A stretch of DNA of 64,000 bases, taken from positions 62,001-126,000 of the forward strand of contig NZ_PITQ01000014.1 of the NCBI RefSeq assembly GCF_002834385.1, given 5' to 3'. Below are positions 17,412 to 26,498 of this stretch, in pieces. This stretch comes from Rahnella sp. AA (lineage in GTDB: Bacteria; Pseudomonadota; Gammaproteobacteria; Enterobacterales; Enterobacteriaceae). The notes beneath the pieces are model-generated. The model was not told the origin of the DNA and ran no database searches. It saw only the letters and a program-made list of their open reading frames with translations. Both the position numbers and the translations under genes were made by a program. Position 1 is the stretch's first letter. The number at the start of each line of letters is the position of its first letter.

Positions 17412-18040
17412 ATTCAAATTCAAATTCAAATTCAACTTCAAGACCTTGGGCTCGCCGCCCAAACTGGCCCAAAGGGCGCGTTAACGCGCGCGCCCTCTGG
17501 ACTCCCGCGCTTTTTAACTGCGCGCTATCGCTAGTAAAGTATGTTTCAGATGCCGCAGCTATTGCCGCAAACGCCGCCGCTGCGCGGTTCTCTCGCCTCG
17601 GGTTTGAACCTGCTCGAAAAAAGACTCTCGCCGTTTCTCACCACTCACTCGACGTCGTTTTGATAGCGGCTGGAAACTGTCTAATTCACAACCTCACTGC
17701 TGCTGATCAAAAATGCAGCCTGATTTTATCTTTTTAGAAAGCCTCCAGCCGCTTTCAGAAAGCTTGCTGAGTGAGTGTTTCGAGACCGTGGGCTCGAAGA
17801 CCGAAAAGAAGGAACCGCGAAGCGGCAAGTTTTCGCGGCAATAATTGTGGTACCTGAAACATTGCCAGCGAGCGGAGCGCGTGTTGTAAAAAGACGTGGA
17901 GATTCCAAAGAGGCCCCGTCCTGGGCCTCTTTGGTCGGTTTCGGCACGGTCAGTAAAGTGATCACAGTTATTGAGAAACCGAAACTTTCTCGATCCAGGT
18001 AAAACCCCGTTTGGGCGGGGAGCCCAAGGCCCTGTTGGCC
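17412..18040. repeat. Composite structured repeat, locus 2
   Basis: This gene-free stretch of about 630 bases is the second composite repeat. It opens with five tandem TTCAA-type hexamers (17412-17441: four ATTCAA, one CTTCAA). The type-2 half runs forward (core near 17507-17549) and the type-1 half in reverse (core near 17854-17896). Compared with locus 1 the type order is swapped, so the whole composite is inverted; spacer sequence around 17690-17710 matches the locus 1 spacer in reverse complement. Variable hairpins lie at 17473-17496 (8-base arms) and 17905-17934 (12-base perfect arms). The right half carries an extra segment of about 70 bases (17935-18003) before the outer TTGGGC/GCCCAA hairpin. 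It lies between the PrpD-family gene and ydgJ. Confidence 0.85.
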
Positions 18041-18135
18041 CGAACCAAATTTTTACTTGTCCCGCTCTGTAAGCTGGTGTCAAATCAGGTGATTAGCGTC
18101 CTGACGGGCAAGACCGTTAAACAGAGGAAAATCAC

Positions 18136-19182
18136 ATGTCTCAGTCTCTCCGCGTTGGCCTTGTCGGTTATGGCTTCGCCAGTAAAACCTTTCATTCTCC
18201 GTTAATCGACGGTACGCCGGGCCTCGACCTGGCGGTGGTTTCCAGCAGTGATGCGGGTAAAGTTCACGCAGACTGGCCGAATGTCGCGGTAGTTGATTCA
18301 CCGGAAAAACTCTTTGCCGATGCGTCAATTGATCTCGTCGTGATCCCCACGCCGAATACCACGCATTTCCCGCTGGCAAAGCTGGCGCTGGAAGCCGGTA
18401 AACATGTCATTGTCGATAAGCCTTTTACCGTCACACTGGCAGAAGCCCGTGAGCTGGACGCGCTGGCGCGTGCCAGAGGCAAAGTGCTTTCTGTGTTCCA
18501 TAACCGGCGCTGGGATTCGGATTTCCTCACGGTGAAGGCGCTGATTAATGAAGGCTCACTCGGTGAGATCGTTTATTTTGAATCCCACTACGATCGCTAT
18601 AAACCACAGGTGCAGGTTCGCTGGCGTGAAAGTGATGCGCCCGGCAGCGGCATCTGGTTTGATCTGGGTTCTCATCTGTTAGATCAGGCACTGCAACTGT
18701 TTGGCATGCCGGAGACTTTGCAGGCTGACCTCGCCGTACTGCGCCCGGGCGGTAAAGCCGTGGATTATTTCAATGCCGTGCTGACGTACCCGCGCCGCCG
18801 CGTGGTATTGCACAGTACCGTCTACGCCGCGGCGGAAACGGCGCGTTTTATCGTGCAGGGCGAAAACGGCAGCTACGTGAAGTTTGGGCTGGATCCGCAG
18901 GAAGATCGCCTGAAAGCCGGTGAGCGTTTGCCGCAGGCTGACTGGGGATACGACAAACGTGACGGCGTGATTACGCTGAGCCATGAAGGTCTGCTGGCAG
19001 AAAAATCCCTGCTGACCCTTCCGGGGAACTATCCTGCGTATTACTCCGGTGTACGTGATGCGATTAACGGGCAGGGCGAAAATCCGGTTCCGGCCTCAGA
19101 CGCTATCCGCGTGATGGAAATGATCGAACTGGGTATGCAGTCATCAGAACAGCAGGCAACGCTGAAAGTCATCAGCCACTGA
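18136..19182 (+). CDS. ydgJ: Gfo/Idh/MocA-family oxidoreductase, YdgJ-like
   Basis: This 348-residue NAD(P)-dependent oxidoreductase has the N-terminal Rossmann motif VGLVGYGFASKTFH, the family DKPFTVTLAEA motif near residue 96 and the GSGIWFDLGSHLLDQ segment near residue 175. It matches E. coli YdgJ, which neighbours add; here one transporter gene intervenes. Substrate not established. AGAGGA precedes the start. Confidence 0.85.
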   Translation: MSQSLRVGLVGYGFASKTFHSPLIDGTPGLDLAVVSSSDAGKVHADWPNVAVVDSPEKLFADASIDLVVIPTPNTTHFPLAKLALEAGKHVIVDKPFTVTLAEARELDALARARGKVLSVFHNRRWDSDFLTVKALINEGSLGEIVYFESHYDRYKPQVQVRWRESDAPGSGIWFDLGSHLLDQALQLFGMPETLQADLAVLRPGGKAVDYFNAVLTYPRRRVVLHSTVYAAAETARFIVQGENGSYVKFGLDPQEDRLKAGERLPQADWGYDKRDGVITLSHEGLLAEKSLLTLPGNYPAYYSGVRDAINGQGENPVPASDAIRVMEMIELGMQSSEQQATLKVISH

Positions 19183-19200
19183 TCTGTTGTCCGCGATTTT

Positions 19201-19222
19201 CAGTGTCACTGAGGTGACACTG
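19201..19222 (+). terminator. Perfect 9-base hairpin after ydgJ
   Basis: CAGTGTCAC and GTGACACTG enclose the loop TGAG, 19 bases after the ydgJ stop, followed by CGTTGTTTC. It is a plausible weak terminator between ydgJ and the next gene. Confidence 0.5.
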
Positions 19223-19260
19223 CGTTGTTTCATCTGTTGTTCACTTTGCAAGGAAGGTTC

Positions 19261-20271
19261 ATGTCCTGGTTAAAAATCGATAAATTTTTGCTGATTCTGG
19301 TTTGTGTCGTCGTGCTGGCTTCGTTCTTTCCTTGTGAAGGTATCTACAAGACGCTTTTCGGCTATCTGACCACCGCGGCTATCGCGCTGCTGTTTTTCAT
19401 GCACGGCGCGAAGCTGTCGCGTGAGGCGATTATGGCGGGGATCGGCCACTGGCGTTTGCATGTTGTGGTTTTCCTCAGCACGTTTGCGCTGTTCCCGCTG
19501 CTGGGGCTGGGCATGAAATGGCTGGTGCCGGTCGGTATTCTGACACCAACGCTGTATTACGGTTTTCTGTATCTGTGTGCGCTGCCGGCTACCGTGCAGT
19601 CTGCGATTGCCTATACGTCGGTGGCGGGCGGAAATATCCCGGCGGCGATTTGCAGCGCGTCGGCGTCCAGTATTCTCGGCGTGTTTTTGTCGCCGGTGCT
19701 GGTTGGTTTGCTGATGCATACGCAGGGCGGCACCAGCGATACGCTGCACGCGATCGGTTCAATTGTTTTGCAACTGATGGTGCCGTTTATCATCGGGCAT
19801 TTGTGTCGTCCTCTGATTGGCGGCTGGGTGCAGCGTCATAAGAAGATCGTGAATATTACAGACCGTTCATCGATTCTTCTGGTGGTGTACGTGGCGTTCA
19901 GCGCGGCAGTGGTGGAAGGTATCTGGCATCAGATTGATGGCTGGTCACTGCTGGCGGTGCTGGGTTGTTCGATTGTGCTGCTGACCATTGTGCTGATCAT
20001 CAATACGTTTGTGGCGCGGCTGTTTGGTTTCAATACCAAAGACGAAATCACCATTGTCTTCTGTGGTTCTAAGAAGAGTCTGGCGAACGGTATTCCGATG
20101 GCGAACGTGCTGTTCCCGGCGGCAGCGGTGGGTGCGATGGTATTACCGCTGATGATTTTCCATCAGATCCAGCTGATGGTGTGCGCGGTTCTGGCGTCGC
20201 GTTACGCGAAACGTGTCGCGCGTGAAGAAGCCGCTAAGTTGGCCGTAAAAGAAGAAATCAAATCGGCATAA
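19261..20271 (+). CDS. Bile acid:sodium symporter-family transporter, YfeH-like
   Basis: This inner-membrane protein of about 336 residues has nine to ten hydrophobic segments. It resembles E. coli YfeH of the BASS-like (SBF/DUF4137) group, with FMHGAKLSREAI near the N-terminus and FCGSKKSLANGIPMANVLF in the second half. The ATG at 19261 is preferred over the upstream in-frame start because AAGGAAGG lies seven bases before it. Substrate unknown. The gene converges on add across a strong terminator. Confidence 0.82.
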   Translation: MSWLKIDKFLLILVCVVVLASFFPCEGIYKTLFGYLTTAAIALLFFMHGAKLSREAIMAGIGHWRLHVVVFLSTFALFPLLGLGMKWLVPVGILTPTLYYGFLYLCALPATVQSAIAYTSVAGGNIPAAICSASASSILGVFLSPVLVGLLMHTQGGTSDTLHAIGSIVLQLMVPFIIGHLCRPLIGGWVQRHKKIVNITDRSSILLVVYVAFSAAVVEGIWHQIDGWSLLAVLGCSIVLLTIVLIINTFVARLFGFNTKDEITIVFCGSKKSLANGIPMANVLFPAAAVGAMVLPLMIFHQIQLMVCAVLASRYAKRVAREEAAKLAVKEEIKSA

Positions 20272-20285
20272 CGGATTGATTGAAA

Positions 20286-20319
20286 AGAAAAGGGCGGGAA
20301 TAAATCTCGCCCTTTTTTA
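20286..20319. terminator. Bidirectional rho-independent terminator
   Basis: AAGGGCG (20290-20296) pairs with CGCCCTT (20308-20314), with a T run to the right and an A run to the left. It serves both the YfeH-like gene and the convergent add gene. Confidence 0.85.
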
Positions 20320-20349
20320 TTGCTCTCAGATTGCGGTTCTCAGAAAACG

Positions 20350-21357
20350 TTAAGCAGACACTTTGTCGCGGATCGCTTGTTTTTCTGCACCAGTCAGGAA
20401 GGCCATTGTCAGGCCGTTTTCCTGCGCTTTGCGGATTTCATTCTGAGTCAGACCGGCGGCAGGTGCGGCAACGTTGTATTCATTGGCAATTTCGATGCCC
20501 TGAACGGCCGGATCGTCGGTATTGATTGACGCCAGAACGCCATGACGCAGGAAGGTCGCCAGCGGATGTTGTTCAAACGAGGCGACGGTGCTGGTCTGAA
20601 TATTCGACGTCAGACAAGATTCGATACCAATCTGATGTTTCGCCAGAAAATCCATCAGCGCCGGGTCTTGCGCGGCTTTCACGCCGTGACCAATACGCTC
20701 AGCCCCCAGCTCACGAATCGCCTGCCAGATGCTTTCCGGGCCAGCGGCTTCACCGGCGTGAACGGTGATGCGCCAGCCTGCGTCGCGCGCGCGGTTAAAG
20801 TGGCTGAGGAACAGGCTTCCCGGGAAACCAAGCTCATCACCGGCCAGATCCAGCGCGGTAATGCCGTCGCGGTGCGCCAGCAAACCTTCCAGCTCCTGCA
20901 GACACGCGTCTTCACCGAAAGTACGGCTCAGAATACCAATCAGACGCACGTCGATATCGTGATTTTTCTGGCCTTCACGGATGCCTTCGATCACGGCTTC
21001 CACCACGCCTGCGACCGGCAGTTTGTGGTTCATCGCCATGTAATAAGGGGAGAAACGCAGCTCGGTGTAGTGCAGACCGGCTCTGGCCGCGTCTTCAACG
21101 TTTTCTTTGGCAATGCGGCGGCAGGCATCGAGATCGCCCAGCACTTTGACGCCCCAGTCCAGTTTTTGCAAAAAACTCACCAGGTCGGGTTCTGTGTGCA
21201 TAACCTGCACATGCGGGCGCAGGGCTTCAAGTTCACTGGCAGGCAACGTCAGGTTAAACTGGCGGCCTAAATCGAGAATCGTTTGAGCGCGGATGTTGCC
21301 ATCAAGGTGGCGGTGAATGTCGGTCAGGGGAAGGCGTGTGTCGATCATGGTGTGCAC
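20350..21357 (-). CDS. add: Adenosine deaminase
   Basis: This 335-residue enzyme hydrolyses adenosine and deoxyadenosine to inosine forms in purine salvage. The zinc-binding DIHRHLDGN near the N-terminus, the HAGEAAG segment, SCLTSNIQT and the SINTDDP motif with the metal-binding aspartates are present. Length matches the E. coli enzyme. In E. coli add lies next to malY, as here. The only change is a repeat element between the two genes. Confidence 0.95.
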   Translation of the reverse strand: MHTMIDTRLPLTDIHRHLDGNIRAQTILDLGRQFNLTLPASELEALRPHVQVMHTEPDLVSFLQKLDWGVKVLGDLDACRRIAKENVEDAARAGLHYTELRFSPYYMAMNHKLPVAGVVEAVIEGIREGQKNHDIDVRLIGILSRTFGEDACLQELEGLLAHRDGITALDLAGDELGFPGSLFLSHFNRARDAGWRITVHAGEAAGPESIWQAIRELGAERIGHGVKAAQDPALMDFLAKHQIGIESCLTSNIQTSTVASFEQHPLATFLRHGVLASINTDDPAVQGIEIANEYNVAAPAAGLTQNEIRKAQENGLTMAFLTGAEKQAIRDKVSA

Positions 21358-21426
21358 TCGTTATTATTGAAATGTGCGGGGCATTATAACTGTATTTCGT
21401 TGCGCAACAAGAATGGTTTTATTTTT

Positions 21427-21553
21427 GCTCCCTCCCCTGCGAAGGGGAGGGTTGGGGTGGGGTATTAATGAAAAATCAAGGGGTTGAAGAATATTTAGAT
21501 CTGATTCTCCTGCTAAACCCCCTCCCTGCCTCCCCCTTCGCAGGGGGAGGAGC
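21427..21553. repeat. G/C-rich palindromic element (second repeat type), copy 1
   Basis: This 127-base element starts GCTCCCTCCCC and ends GGGGGAGGAGC, so its ends are inverted repeats. It contains internal hairpins such as CCCTCCCC/GGGGAGGG and CCCCCTTCGCAGGGGG. The same ends and internal segments recur at 26010-26115. Its right end directly abuts the malY stop codon (21554-21556). Confidence 0.8.
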
Positions 21554-22738
21554 TTACAGCAGGGTATTAATCGCCCGAATTAACGCCTGAACGCCAGCCT
21601 CCACTTTTGAACGCGGGCAACCGACGTTCAGACGCAGAAAACCTTCACCTTCCGTGCCGTAGGTATAGCCTGGCATGATCGCAACTTTTTGATGTTCGAT
21701 CAGCTCTTTTTGCAGCAGTTTGTCGTCGATGTTTAAGGCACGCAAATCAATCCAGGCCAGATACGTTGATTGCGGCGGTTGCCAGTTCAGTTGCGGGAAC
21801 GCGGCGTTCAGCTGTTCCGCCACATAGTGCAGATTCCCCTGCAAATATTCGCGTAACGCGTCCAGCCACGGTTCGCCAGCGTGATACGCCGCAACGTGCG
21901 CATGCACCGCCAGTACCGCCGGAGAAGATAAGCCGTCGCAGGCTTTCAGCTGATGCAGATACGCATCGCGCGGCGTTTTATGGCTGATAAAGCCGTAAGC
22001 GCCGGTCAGCGCGGGGATGTTGAAGCTTTTCGAGCCGGAGGTCAGCAGCGCCCATTCGCCGCGTGCCACCTCGTTCCACGGCGTATGTTTGTTCCCGCCC
22101 CAGACCATATCCATGTGGATTTCATCGCTGATCACCCGCACGCCGTGGCGCTCACAAAGCGCCGCAATCAGCGTCAGTTCTTCGCGCGTCCAGACCTTGC
22201 CGGTCGGATTGTGCGGGCTGCAAAGCAACAGCAGCGAACAGTCCGGTTGCGCCAGCAGGCTTTCCAGATTTTCGGCATCCAGCGACCAGTCGTTGCCGTG
22301 TTTAATCAGCGGGCAGGCCAGCAGGTTACGCTGATTGCCATCAACCACTTTAAAGAACGCGTCGTAGGCCGGGGTAAATGTCACCACGCCGTCACCCGGC
22401 TGGCTCCACTGGCGGATAAGCTGCGCCACCATGTAAATCACCGACGGGCCATACACCACCCAGTCGCGGTTGATATGGCTGTTAAATCGCTGCTGATACC
22501 AGTGTTCAACGACACCGAGAAAATCGTCATGATGCCAGCGGCTGTAGCCCAGTACGCCGTGTTGCAGGCGTTTTTGCAATGCGTCCAGAATGCACGGCGC
22601 GGTGGCGAAATCCATATCTGAAATAGTAAACGGCAGTAAATCAGCACTACCAAAACGGTCGGCGACGTAATCCCACTGAGTACACCAGGTTCCGTGACGA
22701 TCAACGACGGTGGAGAAATCAAAAGAAGCTGAGGACAT
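21554..22738 (-). CDS. malY: PLP-dependent cystathionine beta-lyase/aminotransferase MalY
   Basis: This fold-type I PLP enzyme of about 394 residues has HNPTGKVW, SDEIHMD and the PLP lysine in LTSGSKSFNIP. E. coli MalY has C-S lyase activity and also modulates the maltose activator MalT. The ATG at 22738 is preferred to a GTG six bases upstream because GGGAG sits seven bases before it. It follows malX in the same transcript, and malI is divergent from malX, exactly as in E. coli. Confidence 0.93.
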   Translation of the reverse strand: MSSASFDFSTVVDRHGTWCTQWDYVADRFGSADLLPFTISDMDFATAPCILDALQKRLQHGVLGYSRWHHDDFLGVVEHWYQQRFNSHINRDWVVYGPSVIYMVAQLIRQWSQPGDGVVTFTPAYDAFFKVVDGNQRNLLACPLIKHGNDWSLDAENLESLLAQPDCSLLLLCSPHNPTGKVWTREELTLIAALCERHGVRVISDEIHMDMVWGGNKHTPWNEVARGEWALLTSGSKSFNIPALTGAYGFISHKTPRDAYLHQLKACDGLSSPAVLAVHAHVAAYHAGEPWLDALREYLQGNLHYVAEQLNAAFPQLNWQPPQSTYLAWIDLRALNIDDKLLQKELIEHQKVAIMPGYTYGTEGEGFLRLNVGCPRSKVEAGVQALIRAINTLL

Positions 22739-22763
22739 TTTCACTCCCTGAAGAAAGCAGAAA

Positions 22764-22784
22764 AGGGCGACACGACGTCGCCCT
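22764..22784 (-). other. Intercistronic hairpin in malXY
   Basis: AGGGCGAC and GTCGCCCT form a perfect 8-base stem with a five-base loop in the 59-base malX-malY gap. There is no T run, so it is more likely an mRNA-stability or differential-expression hairpin than a terminator. Confidence 0.6.
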
Positions 22785-22797
22785 GTGGATTCAGTGT

Positions 22798-24408
22798 TTA
22801 CACCATCGCCGGTTCGGGCGCGGGCTGATGAGCTGCCTCACGGATGAGGTAATCCAGCTCATCTTTCACCGACTGCACCTGAGGGCCGATCACCACTTGC
22901 AGGTTGTGTTCATTGAGATGAACCACGCCAATTGCACGGTTGGCTTTCAGCGTCGCATCGTCAACCAGCGACATATCTGCCACGGAAAGACGCAGACGGG
23001 TGATGCAGTTATCGAGTGAAACGATGTTACCGGCACCGCCCAGTGCGCTTAAGATCACCGGCACGTTGTAACCGGATTTGCTCGAAGACGGCACGGCGGC
23101 GGCTGGCATACTTTCAGATTCACGACCCGGTGTTTTGATATTAAAGCGCGTGATGGAGAAGCGGAAGATTGCGTAGTAAGCCGCGAACCAGATTGCTGCT
23201 ACCAACGGCACCAGATACCACTTGGTGGCTGTGCCGTGCAGGATACCGAAGACCACGAAATCGATGATGTTACCGTCAGTATTCCCGATGGTGACGCCCA
23301 GTACCGACATAATGGTGAAGCCCAGACCGGTCAGAATTGCGTGGATCACATACAGAACCGGCGCAACGAACAGGAACAGGAATTCGATCGGTTCAGTGGT
23401 TCCGCCGACAACACAAGCGACCACGCCGGAAATCAGCAGGCCTTTAATTTTATGACGGTTTTCAGGTTTCGCGCAGTGGTACATCGCCAGCGCAGCACCC
23501 GGCAAACCGCCAAGGAATGCAGGCATTTTGCCCTGAGACAGGAACTGCGTCGCGCTTTCAGAGAAACCGTGCGTGGTCGGGCAGGAAAGTTGCGCCTGGA
23601 AGATGGTCAGCGCACCGCTGACTTCGCGGCCGCACACGTCCATTGTGCCACCGGCTTCGGTGAAGCGGATCAGCGCCACCAGAATGTGGTGCAGACCGAA
23701 CGGTAACAGCAGACGTTCGCCGGAACCGAAAATCATCGGCCCGAATACGCCCGCGCCCTGAATCAGGCGGCCCAGACCGTTAATCCCGGCGGCGAAGAAG
23801 GGCCAGATTAACGGGATCAGCAGACCGACTAAACCGAGCACCACGGTGGTGACGATCGGCACAAAACGTGTGCCGCCGAAGAACGCCAGCGCATCCGGCA
23901 GGCGGATAGTGTTGTAACGCTCGTGCAGCATGTACACGATGATACCTACGATCACTGCGCCCAGAATACCGGTATCGATAGACTGGATACCGAGGATCAT
24001 CTGGATGTTGTTGGCTTTCAGCACCAGAGGATCAACCGTTGGCAGGGTGCCGTTAGCGGTCAGGTAGAAGTTGATTGCCAGGTTCAGCACGGCAAAACCG
24101 ACAAAACCGGAGAAGGCTGCAACGCCTTTGTTCTCACGCGCCATACCCAGCGGGATAGCGATGGCGAACATGACCGGCAGGAAGCTGAATGCAAATGAGC
24201 CGACTTTGCTCATCCACACGAAAATCAGCTGAAGAACAGGATTGCCGAGTGCAGGCAACAGCGTAACGACATCGTGGCTGCTTAAAGAGCTGCCGATGCC
24301 CAGCATAATGCCGCAAAACGACAACAACGCGACGGGCAACATGAAGGTTTTACCCAGGCTTTGGAAGAATTCCCAAAGTGTGACTTTTTGTTTTTTATTT
24401 GCAGGCAT
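22798..24408 (-). CDS. malX: PTS system EIICB component MalX (glucose/maltose-like)
   Basis: This 536-residue inner-membrane phosphotransferase component has an N-terminal EIIC domain (about residues 1-420, with multiple membrane spans and the GTTEPIEF substrate motif). A linker follows, then a C-terminal EIIB domain whose phosphorylated cysteine is in LDNCITRLRL. Length is close to E. coli MalX. It imports and phosphorylates a glucoside-type sugar; the natural inducer of this system is unresolved even in E. coli. GGGAG precedes the start. MalI-type palindromes lie 50-200 bases upstream. Confidence 0.93.
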   Translation of the reverse strand: MPANKKQKVTLWEFFQSLGKTFMLPVALLSFCGIMLGIGSSLSSHDVVTLLPALGNPVLQLIFVWMSKVGSFAFSFLPVMFAIAIPLGMARENKGVAAFSGFVGFAVLNLAINFYLTANGTLPTVDPLVLKANNIQMILGIQSIDTGILGAVIVGIIVYMLHERYNTIRLPDALAFFGGTRFVPIVTTVVLGLVGLLIPLIWPFFAAGINGLGRLIQGAGVFGPMIFGSGERLLLPFGLHHILVALIRFTEAGGTMDVCGREVSGALTIFQAQLSCPTTHGFSESATQFLSQGKMPAFLGGLPGAALAMYHCAKPENRHKIKGLLISGVVACVVGGTTEPIEFLFLFVAPVLYVIHAILTGLGFTIMSVLGVTIGNTDGNIIDFVVFGILHGTATKWYLVPLVAAIWFAAYYAIFRFSITRFNIKTPGRESESMPAAAVPSSSKSGYNVPVILSALGGAGNIVSLDNCITRLRLSVADMSLVDDATLKANRAIGVVHLNEHNLQVVIGPQVQSVKDELDYLIREAAHQPAPEPAMV

Positions 24409-24457
24409 GACGGCTCCCTGAGTGGTTTGGTATTGGCTGTGTGGTAATGGCGGCTAA

Positions 24458-24473
24458 GATAAAACGTTTTACC
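24458..24473. promoter_or_regulatory. MalI operator upstream of malX
   Basis: GATAAAACGTTTTACC is one base from the perfect palindrome GATAAAACGTTTTATC that I recall as the E. coli MalI site. It lies 50 bases before the malX start codon. Confidence 0.75.
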
Positions 24474-24535
24474 AAAACAATACGTGTTGGAACTCACACT
24501 ATTGAAAGGTGCCTGCACTATATAGGTGAAATGGA

Positions 24536-24552
24536 GGTTTAACGTTTTACTC
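24536..24552. promoter_or_regulatory. Second MalI-like operator
   Basis: The stretch contains TTTAACGTTTTACT, an imperfect match to the MalI palindrome centred on ACGT, in the malX-malI intergenic region. Confidence 0.55.
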
Positions 24553-24592
24553 AATAGTTGGAGTCGGGTATAACTGTTTGACCACACTGCAG

Positions 24593-24608
24593 ATTTAAAC
24601 GCTTTAGT
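24593..24608. promoter_or_regulatory. Third MalI-like operator, proximal to malI
   Basis: ATTTAAACGCTTTAGT is a degenerate LacI-type palindrome centred on CG, 57 bases before the malI start. It fits autoregulation of malI. Confidence 0.5.
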
Positions 24609-24664
24609 CCGACGGGTGGGCCATAATCCTGCTTCATGGAGTCTGGAATGAACGACATAGCCTG

Positions 24665-25696
24665 ATGAATCATAAAAAAATTACGATTATCGATGTTGCG
24701 CAGCACGCCGGTGTTTCGGTCACCACCGTTTCGCTGGTGCTCAGCGGCAAAGGGCGCATTTCCCTGAGCACTGCCGAACGGGTTAACCGTGCGGTGGATG
24801 AACTGGGGTTTGTGCGTAACCGGCAGGCCAGTACGCTGCGCGGCGGTGAGTCCGGCGTGGTGGGGCTGATTGTGCGTGATATCTGCGAACCGTTTTATGC
24901 GGAAATGACAGCCGGTCTCAGTGAGATGTTCGAGGCTCAGGGCAAAGTATTATTTCTGCTGCAAAGTGGCCCGTCAGGTAAAGGTCTGATGCGCTGTTTC
25001 GACACTTTGCTGACCCACGGCGTTGACGGCATTGTCATCGCGGGCGGTACTCACTCCATTTCCGGCCTGAAAGAAAAAGCCGATGAGCAGGGCGTCCCGC
25101 TGATTTGCGCCGCCCGTTCCGGCGGTATCGAAGGCGTCGACGTCGTCCGTCCGGACAATATGCTCGCCGCCAAAATGGCCACCGAATATCTTATCCGCCA
25201 CGGCCACAAACAAATCGCTTACCTCGGCGGCCTCAGCAGTTCATTAACCCGCGCCGAACGTCTTGGCGGTTTCTGCGCGACCCTTGTGCAATATGGCCTG
25301 CCGTTTCGCAGCGAGTGGATTATCGAGTGTGATTACCAGCAGAAATGCGCTGCCGACGCTGCCGAAACGCTGCTGGCCCGTTACCCGAAAATCAGCGCCA
25401 TCGTCTGCCATAAATCGTCCGTGGCGCTGGGGGCTTATTTCGGTGTATTGCGCACGGGTGCAGAAATCGGCGGCGGGGCGGTTGACAGCTTTTTCCAGCA
25501 GAAAGTGGCACTTATCGGCATGGAGGATGCACCGGAATCCGAGCTTACCGAACCGCCGCTGACGGCTATCGCCAACTCCGCGAGGGAGATCGGGCATGCG
25601 ACGGCGAGACGGTTATTGCTGAGGATCGGGGGGCAGAATCTCGAGGCACAAAATATTATTGTTCCACCGGGGCTGGTAGAGAGAGAGTCGGCCTGA
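24665..25696 (+). CDS. malI: LacI-family repressor MalI
   Basis: This 343-residue regulator has a LacI helix-turn-helix at residues 5-30 (TIIDVAQHAGVSVTTVSLVL) followed by a periplasmic-binding-type effector domain. Its divergent position beside malX-malY matches E. coli MalI, which represses malXY and itself. A composite repeat begins 25 bases after the stop codon. Confidence 0.93.
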   Translation: MNHKKITIIDVAQHAGVSVTTVSLVLSGKGRISLSTAERVNRAVDELGFVRNRQASTLRGGESGVVGLIVRDICEPFYAEMTAGLSEMFEAQGKVLFLLQSGPSGKGLMRCFDTLLTHGVDGIVIAGGTHSISGLKEKADEQGVPLICAARSGGIEGVDVVRPDNMLAAKMATEYLIRHGHKQIAYLGGLSSSLTRAERLGGFCATLVQYGLPFRSEWIIECDYQQKCAADAAETLLARYPKISAIVCHKSSVALGAYFGVLRTGAEIGGGAVDSFFQQKVALIGMEDAPESELTEPPLTAIANSAREIGHATARRLLLRIGGQNLEAQNIIVPPGLVERESA

Positions 25697-26009
25697 GAGC
25701 ACCTTTGAGAAAGATGACAAGTTCAAGTTCAAGTTCAAAGTCGTGGGCGTCGGCCCACACCGACCAAAGACCCGGTAACGCGCGGGTCTCTGGACTCTGC
25801 GCTTTTTTAACTGCGCGCTGCCGCTCGCTGGCTATGTTTCAGAAATGCCTGCTAGTGCCGCAAACTCCGCCGCTGCGCGGTGCTCTCGTTTCGGATTCGA
25901 ACCAGCGAGAAAAAAGACTCTCGCCGTTTCTCACCACTCACTCAACGTCGTTTTGAAAGCGGCCAGAGGCTATGTAATTCGAAAGATTGATGCTGGCTGG
26001 TTTTGATTT

Positions 26010-26115
26010 GCTCCTTCCCCTCTCACGAGGGGAAGGCTGGGATGGGGTGTTGGTTTTAGCGGCTCAGTGGCCTGCTAAACCCCCTCCCGGCCTCCCCCTT
26101 CGCAGGGGGAGGAGC
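26010..26115. repeat. G/C-rich palindromic element, copy 2, nested in composite repeat 3
   Basis: This 106-base copy begins GCTCCTTCCCC and ends GGGGGAGGAGC and shares the CCTGCTAAACCCCCTCCC segment with the copy at 21427-21553. It lies in the spacer between the two halves of composite repeat 3, where the other composite repeats have only short spacers, so it looks like an insertion. Confidence 0.8.
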
Positions 26116-26480
26116 AAACTAACCGCTCGTAAACGCTTGCAGAATGACATAGCCAGTGGCCGCTTTCAGAAAGCTTGCCGAGCGAAGTGTTTCGAGACCT
26201 ATGGCTCGAAAACGAGTAAGGGAACCGCGCAGCGGCAAGTTTTCGCGGCAATCACTATTGTGTCTGAAACATAGCCAGCGAGCGGCAGCGCGCAGTTTAA
26301 GAGCCCGGGATTCTCAAGGGTGGTGGCGATAGACCACCCTTGAGGCCGGTTTGGGTGGCAACCCAAGGTCTTGATTTTGGCTTAAGGCCGGTTTGGGTGG
26401 CAACCCAAGGTCTTGACCTGGGTTGCGCGTTCACTGCAAGTGAAAAACCGAGACTTTCTCGATCAATTTAACCGTCCCGT

Positions 26481-26498
26481 GATATCCGGTCTGATATC
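26481..26498 (-). terminator. End-module hairpin overlapping a stop codon, locus 3
   Basis: On the minus strand GATATC, a six-base loop and GATATC form a hairpin overlapping the TGA stop at 26497-26499 of the upstream gene. Placement and loop match the module at 2826-2843, with a compensatory base-pair change. Confidence 0.5.

Noticed and set aside
17412-17441. Possible CRISPR or satellite at the hexamer array
   Set aside because: The units are six bases without spacers, so this is a simple tandem repeat.
21953-22621. Open frame of 222 residues opposite malY
   Set aside because: It lies wholly within malY on the other strand and lacks any recognisable motif.
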